NCBI GenBank assembly: GCA_021286925.1
Contig: JAJTBL010000032.1
Span: 1-11,226 of the forward strand
Direction: 5' to 3'
DNA length: 11,226 bases
Origin: Spirochaetia bacterium
Lineage (GTDB): Bacteria > Spirochaetota > Spirochaetia > Treponematales > Rectinemataceae
The translations under genes and the position numbers were made by a program. Below are positions 6,794 through 11,226 of this stretch, one piece after another (within the stretch, counting starts at the first letter, position 1; each line of letters opens with the position of its first letter). A model generated the notes under the pieces. That model was not told the DNA's origin. It did not search any database and was given only the letters and a program-made list of their open reading frames with translations.

Positions 6794-8160
6794 GGGATTT
6801 TCCGCTCCTCTGAGGCTTCCGCAGTATCGTGGATGAACCGGGTGAGTTCCATACCTGCTCCTTTCATATTCCCAGCCATAAAAAGCAGGGTTGTCGTGCC
6901 GGGCTGGCTGTCCTTGACCGCAAGCTTGAGAATATCCCCTGGGACTGCGGCACCGCAACAGATCAGCTCCGGCAGGGGCTGGGCTCGCTGCTTTGTTCCA
7001 GAACCGGCCTCGCTGACGGCAGGGTGTCTTCGTGCAAAGCGAAGGGCTTCTGATTGCAGGTCCCCGCAAAAAAGTACCTTTTGAACCGGAAGTCTGCTGA
7101 CAACATCCCAGAGTTCCCGAATCCTGAAAGGCCGGTCCGAGCGGTGGCTGAGAATGGCGACGGCGGTGTCAGCATCTTGCTTGGCATCTGATTCCTGGAT
7201 GCCATCTGCACTGGCCTGCTGCGCTTTTATAAGAGGCTGTCCGAAATTCTGCCAGAAAAACAGGGTCGATTCGGCATCATTGGCTGCAAAAGCGTTAACC
7301 GCAACCATGGTTTTCCCGTCAAGCACCATGGTTTGGACCGGAACCACGCCTGGATCCGCGCGCGCCTGTGACATCCGTGCAATTGCGGTCTCTTCATCGA
7401 TGCCACAGTACTGCAGAACAGCCAGGGCAACCGCCAGGTTGTCCCTGAACATCGGATAGGAAAATTTCGCCATATAGTGGTCCGGAATTGCTTCTGAATT
7501 CACGGCAATAAATCGGGTGCTGCGTTTTTCGCACTCGGCTCTGAAAAAATCCTCAAATTTGCCGGGATTTGCAATATATACCGCCCGCTCGGGAATGCTG
7601 AGTGCGAGGGTGCGCGCGATTTCGAATTCGTCCTGCCCCATGACATCGGTATGATCGAGCCGGACATTGGTCAGCACTCCGATCGTGGAACGGTTCAAGT
7701 GCCGCTCGAAGACAAGCTGGTTTTCCGGCGTGACCGCCATGCACTCGACCACAATCGCCTCGGCTTTTGTTTTTGCGGCATGTTTGACAAAGGCGATCTG
7801 CTCTGAAATCCGCGCCGGACCTTTTCGGGCCAGAGGCTCTTCGGCTCCATCGGGAAGAATTCTCCGCGCTTCCGTTCCGGTTGTTTTGGCGATAGTTCGA
7901 ATTGTCCTGCCGCGGCTGCCCAACTGGTCTTGCTTGCCAGCCGAATTGCCTTGTTTGGCGTCCAATGTTTCTTCCCTGAAATCACCGCGCAGTCCTGCCG
8001 CAATGAGCCGCGTCACCGTCGACTTACCTCTGGTTCCATTGACCAGAATCCGTATGGGAATTTTAGCAAGTCTTTTTCGATGCAAGGCTGATTCAGAAAT
8101 GCCCATGAAGAGCATGATCAGGCTGAGACAGGGGACAAGGGGCAGAGCGCTCATGGACAT
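6790..8160 (-). CDS. pgsB: poly-gamma-glutamate synthase PgsB/CapB
   Basis: This is an ATP-dependent amide ligase related to the Mur ligases and the catalytic subunit of poly-gamma-glutamate synthesis. A short N-terminal hydrophobic anchor (about 5-20) precedes the P-loop GTRGKST (42-48). Further blocks match Bacillus PgsB: AKTTGTEAR (91-99), ECMAV (139-143), NVRLDHTDVMG (165-175), FAANDAEST (291-299) and GNMKGAG (430-436). At 456 aa it is about 60 residues longer than the 393-aa Bacillus protein. The extra length lies in hydrophilic Gln/Lys/Ala-rich insertions near 61-90, 311-331 and 379-396. The start at 8160 puts the P-loop at the expected distance; an ATG two codons later is possible. Neither has a visible Shine-Dalgarno sequence. 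The frame stays open to a GTG at 8262, but the added residues do not look like protein of this family. It is first in the probable pgsB-pgsC-pgsW-leuS operon. Confidence 0.93.
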   Translation of the reverse strand: MSMSALPLVPCLSLIMLFMGISESALHRKRLAKIPIRILVNGTRGKSTVTRLIAAGLRGDFREETLDAKQGNSAGKQDQLGSRGRTIRTIAKTTGTEARRILPDGAEEPLARKGPARISEQIAFVKHAAKTKAEAIVVECMAVTPENQLVFERHLNRSTIGVLTNVRLDHTDVMGQDEFEIARTLALSIPERAVYIANPGKFEDFFRAECEKRSTRFIAVNSEAIPDHYMAKFSYPMFRDNLAVALAVLQYCGIDEETAIARMSQARADPGVVPVQTMVLDGKTMVAVNAFAANDAESTLFFWQNFGQPLIKAQQASADGIQESDAKQDADTAVAILSHRSDRPFRIRELWDVVSRLPVQKVLFCGDLQSEALRFARRHPAVSEAGSGTKQRAQPLPELICCGAAVPGDILKLAVKDSQPGTTTLLFMAGNMKGAGMELTRFIHDTAEASEERKIP

Positions 8161-8341
8161 TGATTGTACGCCGGGCTGGGAAGGATAGCAATTGAGCCCA
8201 TTGGCCGGTCCGCAAAATTCAGCGCAATCGGTAAAAAAAGCATGAAATTTCGCAAATACCACTTGCCAATATGCAAATATAATAATATAAATATATCTAT
8301 ATAATTAATCTGATTCGACAGGTTTTATAAGAGGAGCATAT
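8161..8341. promoter_or_regulatory. AT-rich divergent promoter region between pgsB and the CoA-disulfide reductase gene
   Basis: This 181-nt region contains a strongly AT-rich core (about 8268-8310), in contrast to the GC-richer genes. For the plus-strand gene, TTGCCA (8263-8268), a 17-nt spacer and TATAAA (8286-8291) make a good sigma-70-type promoter; exact TATAAT hexamers also occur at 8278-8283 and 8300-8305 but lack good -35 partners. AGGAG (8332-8336) is the ribosome binding site, 5 nt before the ATG at 8342. A direct repeat GCAAATA (8252-8258 and 8273-8279, 21 nt apart) flanks the -35 box and could be a regulator site. A minus-strand promoter for pgsB must lie here too, but no single candidate stands out. 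Confidence 0.55.
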
Positions 8342-10894
8342 ATGGCACGATATCTGGTAGTCGGCGGCGTCGCGGGCGGCGCCTCAACCGCAGCCCGCTT
8401 GCGGCGAATGAACGAGCAGGCGGAAATCATCCTTTTCGAGCGCGGATCGCATATCAGCTATGCGAACTGCGGTCTTCCGTATTATGCCGGCCAAACCATC
8501 CAGGAGCGTGACCGGCTTTTCGTCATGACACCTGAAAAATTCCATGCGTGGCTGAACGTCGATGTTCGGGTTCGCGCGGAAGTCACCGCCATCGACAGGG
8601 CGTCAAAATCGGTGCTGGTCAAGGAATTGGATTCCGGCCGCGAATAGCGTGAAAACTATGATTTTCTGGTGCTCTCACCCGGAGCCGATCCCATCAAGCC
8701 GCCCATTCCCGGCATCAGCCAGGAGGGAATTTTCACCCTCCGCTCGGTGACCGATATCGATTCGATCAAGGAATACATCGACACAAAACGCCCCGAGCGC
8801 GCGATTGTCGTCGGCGGCGGTTTTATCGGTCTCGAAATGGCTGAAAACCTGCATGCACGCGGCGCCTTTGTGACGATTGTCGAGGCTCTGGACCAAGTGA
8901 TGAATCCAATCGATTTCGAAATGGCCGCTCTGGTGCATCAGCATTTGAAAAGCAAAAATGTCGAACTCTATCTCGGCTCCGCGGTTCAGAAGTTTGAAAA
9001 GCGCGGCTCGCGAATTGTCGTCTTCCTCTCTGATGGCACCGAGCTCGACGCTGACATGATCGTGCTTTCCATCGGCGTCCGCCCCGAAGGCACACTGGCC
9101 AAGAACGCGGGCCTCGAAACCGCGCCGAACGGGGCCATTCTGGTCAACGAAAGCCTCCAAACTGCGGATCCTTCGATCTATGCGCTGGGCGATGCCGTAG
9201 CCTTCCCCCACCCCATCCTCGGCATGGCGATGCCGGTTCCCCTCGCCGGGCCAGCAAACAAGCAGGCGCGGGTTGTCGCGGACAACATTGTCAAAGGCGC
9301 TGGGACCAGAGTCTGGAAGGGCGCGATCGGCACTTCCATCGCGAAGGTATTCGACATAACCGCTGCGGCGGCCGGTGTCGCAGAAAAGCTTCTTAAAAAG
9401 AACAATATCCCTGTCCGCTCGATCATCACGCATGGCGGCAGTCATGCGGGTTACTACCCCGGCTCACAACCACTCACTATCAAGACGATTTTTTCAGCCG
9501 AAAACGGGCAGATTCTGGGTGCGCAGGTTGTCGGCTATGATGGTGTCGACAAACGAATCGATCTGCTGGCTGAGCAAATCCGACGAAAGGCGCACATTTC
9601 CGAGCTGGCGGAAATCGAACATGCGTACGCGCCGCCTTTTTCCAGCGCAAAGGACCCAGTCAATATTGCGGGCATGGTCGCGGAAAATCTGCTTGCCGGT
9701 ATGACCAGGCTTATCGCATGGCATGAAGTCGAAGCCTTCCAGAAGCAAGGCGCATTCTTTCTTGATGTCCGAACTCAGGACGAATTTTCGCTTGGCACAA
9801 TTCCGGGAGCAGTGAATATTCCGCTCGACAATCTCCGAAGCCGGCTGGCGGAAATCCCCAAGGACCGTTTCGTTGTCGCGTTCTGCGGCGTCGGCCTGCG
9901 CGGGTATCTGGCGGAGCGCGTCCTGCGTCAGAACGGCTGGACTGAAGTCGCCAATCTCTCAGGCGGCTACAAAACCTGGGAAATCGCGACTGAACCGCAG
10001 TCGCACAAGGGCGTCTACCATCGCGGTCTGGCCAATGTCCAGATGAATGTCGCCGGGAAAAAGGAGGACTTGGTTCACACGACCTTCGCTGAAGGTTCGG
10101 GTATGCCGGAACAGCTGGCGCTTCGAAAAGATACCGTTGTCAAGGTGGATGCCTGCGGGCTACAGTGTCCAGGTCCCATCATGCGGCTGAAGGCGGAAAT
10201 CGACAGACTGCCGGAAGGCGGCCGCATCATCATCAGCGCATCCGACCCTGGTTTTGCCCGCGATGTGGCATCCTGGTGCAAAGTCACGCACAACCTCCTG
10301 GTTTCGCTGGAAGAATCCAAGGGAATCTACACCGCGGTGGTCGAAAAAGCCGCCATGCAGGCCAAGATGCTGTCAGCGATGCCGGGGTCTTCGGCGCAGG
10401 GAGCGCCCATAGTCCAGTATTCGCCCGAGGGAGCGACCATCATCGTGTTCTCGGATGACCTCGACAAGGCGCTTGCAAGCTTTGTCCTGGCCAATGGTGC
10501 AGCGGCAGCGGGCAAAAAAGTTACCATGTTCTTTACCTTCTGGGGCTTGTCGGTCCTGAAAAAGCCCAATCCTCCCCATGTCGTCAAAGACTTTATGGGC
10601 AGAATGTTCTCTTTCATGCTGCCGAAAAATCCGGCTTCCCTCAATCTTTCCAAGATGAATTTTGCGGGCGCTGGCCGGATCATGATGAAGTCGCGGATGA
10701 AAGCGAAGCATGTAGACATGGTCGAGCAGATGATCGAAAGCGCTCGAAAGGCCGGTGTCCGGCTGGTCGCCTGCCAGATGTCCATGGATATCATGGGCGT
10801 CATGAAGGAAGAGCTTCTGGAAGGCGTCGAAATCGGCGGTGTCGCAACCTACATGGAAGCGGCATCCGAAGCGGGTGTCAATCTGTTTATCTGA
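8342..10894 (+). CDS. CoA-disulfide reductase fused to rhodanese, TusA and DsrE-like domains, interrupted by an in-frame TAG
   Basis: This FAD- and pyridine-nucleotide-dependent flavoprotein has 850 codons, with codon 102 (8645-8647) a TAG. The parts before and after the TAG (8342-8647 and 8669-10894) are in one frame. The reductase carries the FAD motif GGVAGG (8-13), the CoADR active-site Cys in SYANCGLPYY (Cys43), the NAD(P)H motif VVGGGFIG (156-163), ALGDA (281-285) and YAPPFSSAKDP (429-439). A rhodanese domain (about 460-550) has CGVGLR with Cys515. A TusA-like domain (about 598-669) has DACGLQCPGPI with Cys605 and Cys609. The end (about 697-850) is DsrE-like, with Cys811 in ACQMSMDIMG. 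Such fusions are thought to reduce CoA disulfides or persulfides and pass sulfane sulfur between domains. If the TAG is a true stop, only a 101-aa FAD-binding stub is made. I see no ribosome binding site for a restart. The order of domains and downstream motifs is intact, so this is a recent nonsense mutation, a sequence error or a recoded codon. Confidence 0.88.
8645..8647 (+). other. in-frame TAG within the CoA-disulfide reductase gene
   Basis: The codons run GGC CGC GAA TAG CGT GAA AAC TAT GAT. The residues after it (RENYDFLVLSPGA) continue the reductase fold without a gap. As I recall the aligned Staphylococcus aureus CoADR (EQFEESYD), the TAG position is an aromatic residue, so a Tyr codon changed at its third base would explain it. 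A small hairpin (GGTG 8668-8671 with CACC 8676-8679) lies 20 nt downstream and is probably incidental. Confidence 0.9.
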
Positions 10895-10927
10895 CCGAAA
10901 ACAGACTGCAGCAATCGCAGAACAAGA

Positions 10928-10967
10928 AAAAAGGCTGGTTGGGAAATTACTCCCGACCAGCCTTTTT
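10928..10967. terminator. bidirectional Rho-independent terminator
   Basis: The left arm (10928-10943, AAAAAGGCTGGTTGGG) and right arm (10952-10967, CCCGACCAGCCTTTTT) form a 16-bp stem with one G-T wobble and an 8-nt loop. T-runs follow on both strands: TTTTTATTT on plus, and the complement of the A-run 10927-10932 on minus. It therefore serves both the flavoprotein gene and the convergent gene at the right edge. Confidence 0.9.
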
Positions 10968-10985
10968 ATTTAGCTGCGTTAGCAG

Positions 10986-11226
10986 CTATTTCTGGGCATT
11001 TTCAGCGGTCATGTCGATTTGCTCGCCAGACATATCGGAACCGAAATGCTGTTGATCCGGCGTCTGCGCCTCAGTCTGCGAGTTTTGCTCCATCAAAGCC
11101 GTAAACGGCTCGATAAAAGGTTCGATATTGTTGACCAGCTTTGGCACCGAAAGGATCAGCACATCATTGCCAAACGGCACGGTAAAGCTTTTTTCTATTT
11201 TCTTTTCTTCATTGAATAACTCGATG
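10986..11226 (-). CDS. unrecognised protein, C-terminal part only (partial)
   Basis: The minus-strand frame is open from the right edge to a TAG at 10988-10986, giving about 79 codons of C-terminal sequence. The visible part begins IELFNEEKKIEKSFTVPFG, has a hydrophobic stretch VLILSVPKLVNNIEPFIEPF, and ends in a hydrophilic Gln/Glu/Asp/Thr-rich tail closing in ENAQK. A GTG at 11180 could be read as a start, but the frame continues beyond it without a stop and the codons look coding, so the gene very probably starts outside the window. I do not recognise the family. The stop sits 19 nt from the shared terminator, which supports its being a real gene end. Confidence 0.6.
   Translation of the reverse strand, partial: IELFNEEKKIEKSFTVPFGNDVLILSVPKLVNNIEPFIEPFTALMEQNSQTEAQTPDQQHFGSDMSGEQIDMTAENAQK

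Noticed and set aside
7794..8010. Possible frameshift in pgsB where it departs from Bacillus PgsB
   Set aside because: The frame returns to conserved sequence (AKTTGTEAR) without a change of frame, so it is an insertion and not a frameshift.
8645..8720. SECIS/PYLIS-like element after the internal TAG
   Set aside because: Only a 4-bp hairpin with a 4-nt loop is visible there, which is too small to support a recoding element.
8675..9445. Minus-strand open frame (256 codons) opposite the flavoprotein gene
   Set aside because: It is antisense to the conserved NAD(P)H-binding part of the reductase. It shows no domain and no ribosome binding site.
1..11226. CRISPR arrays, insertion sequences, tRNA or rRNA genes
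   Set aside because: No spaced direct repeats, transposase-like proteins, terminal inverted repeats or cloverleaf-like sequences were seen on either strand.

Overview
The window looks like chromosomal DNA of moderate GC content from an anaerobic, possibly spirochaete-like bacterium. The clues are a NusG domain II protein paired with a Gx transporter, a PgsB/PgsC/PgsW poly-gamma-glutamate set, and a CoA-disulfide reductase fused to rhodanese, TusA and DsrE-like modules. The phylum is an inference from gene content and remembered homologues, not from a search.

Layout, left to right. (1) A small membrane protein gene runs off the left edge on the minus strand (<1-119). (2) slyD (386-934, +) has a Cys/Asp-rich metal-binding-type tail and a strong terminator. 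(3) A NusG domain II gene (1015-1398) overlaps a two-part membrane protein gene (1382-2641), both on the plus strand. The second has a Gx/ECF S-component-like half and a second, T-component-like half. (4) A convergent minus-strand block reads pgsB (8160-6790), pgsC, pgsW, leuS (ending at 2771). pgsB and pgsC overlap by ATGA, 12 nt separate pgsC from pgsW, and 39 nt separate pgsW from leuS, so this looks like one operon. (5) An AT-rich divergent promoter region (8161-8341) separates pgsB from a large plus-strand flavoprotein gene (8342-10894). (6) A bidirectional terminator (10928-10967) lies between that gene and the 3' end of an unrecognised minus-strand gene that leaves the right edge.

The most notable observation is that the four-module CoA-disulfide reductase gene is broken by a single in-frame TAG at codon 102. 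Every motif downstream is intact and in the same frame. A Tyr or Phe is expected at this position, so TAT/TAC to TAG is a one-base change. Separately, pgsC ends in TAG and is in the same frame as pgsW, with only four sense codons between them. Both TAGs are followed by CGT. A third TAG ends the right-edge gene in front of a terminator and looks like an ordinary stop. The simplest reading is a recent nonsense mutation or a sequencing/assembly error in the flavoprotein gene; amber readthrough is the more interesting alternative.

Functionally, the slyD block concerns folding and metal handling. The NusG_II/Gx pair is an envelope module of uncertain substrate. The pgs operon should polymerise and handle extracellular poly-gamma-glutamate, although no pgsA is present here. 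The flavoprotein would carry out thiol/sulfane-sulfur chemistry.
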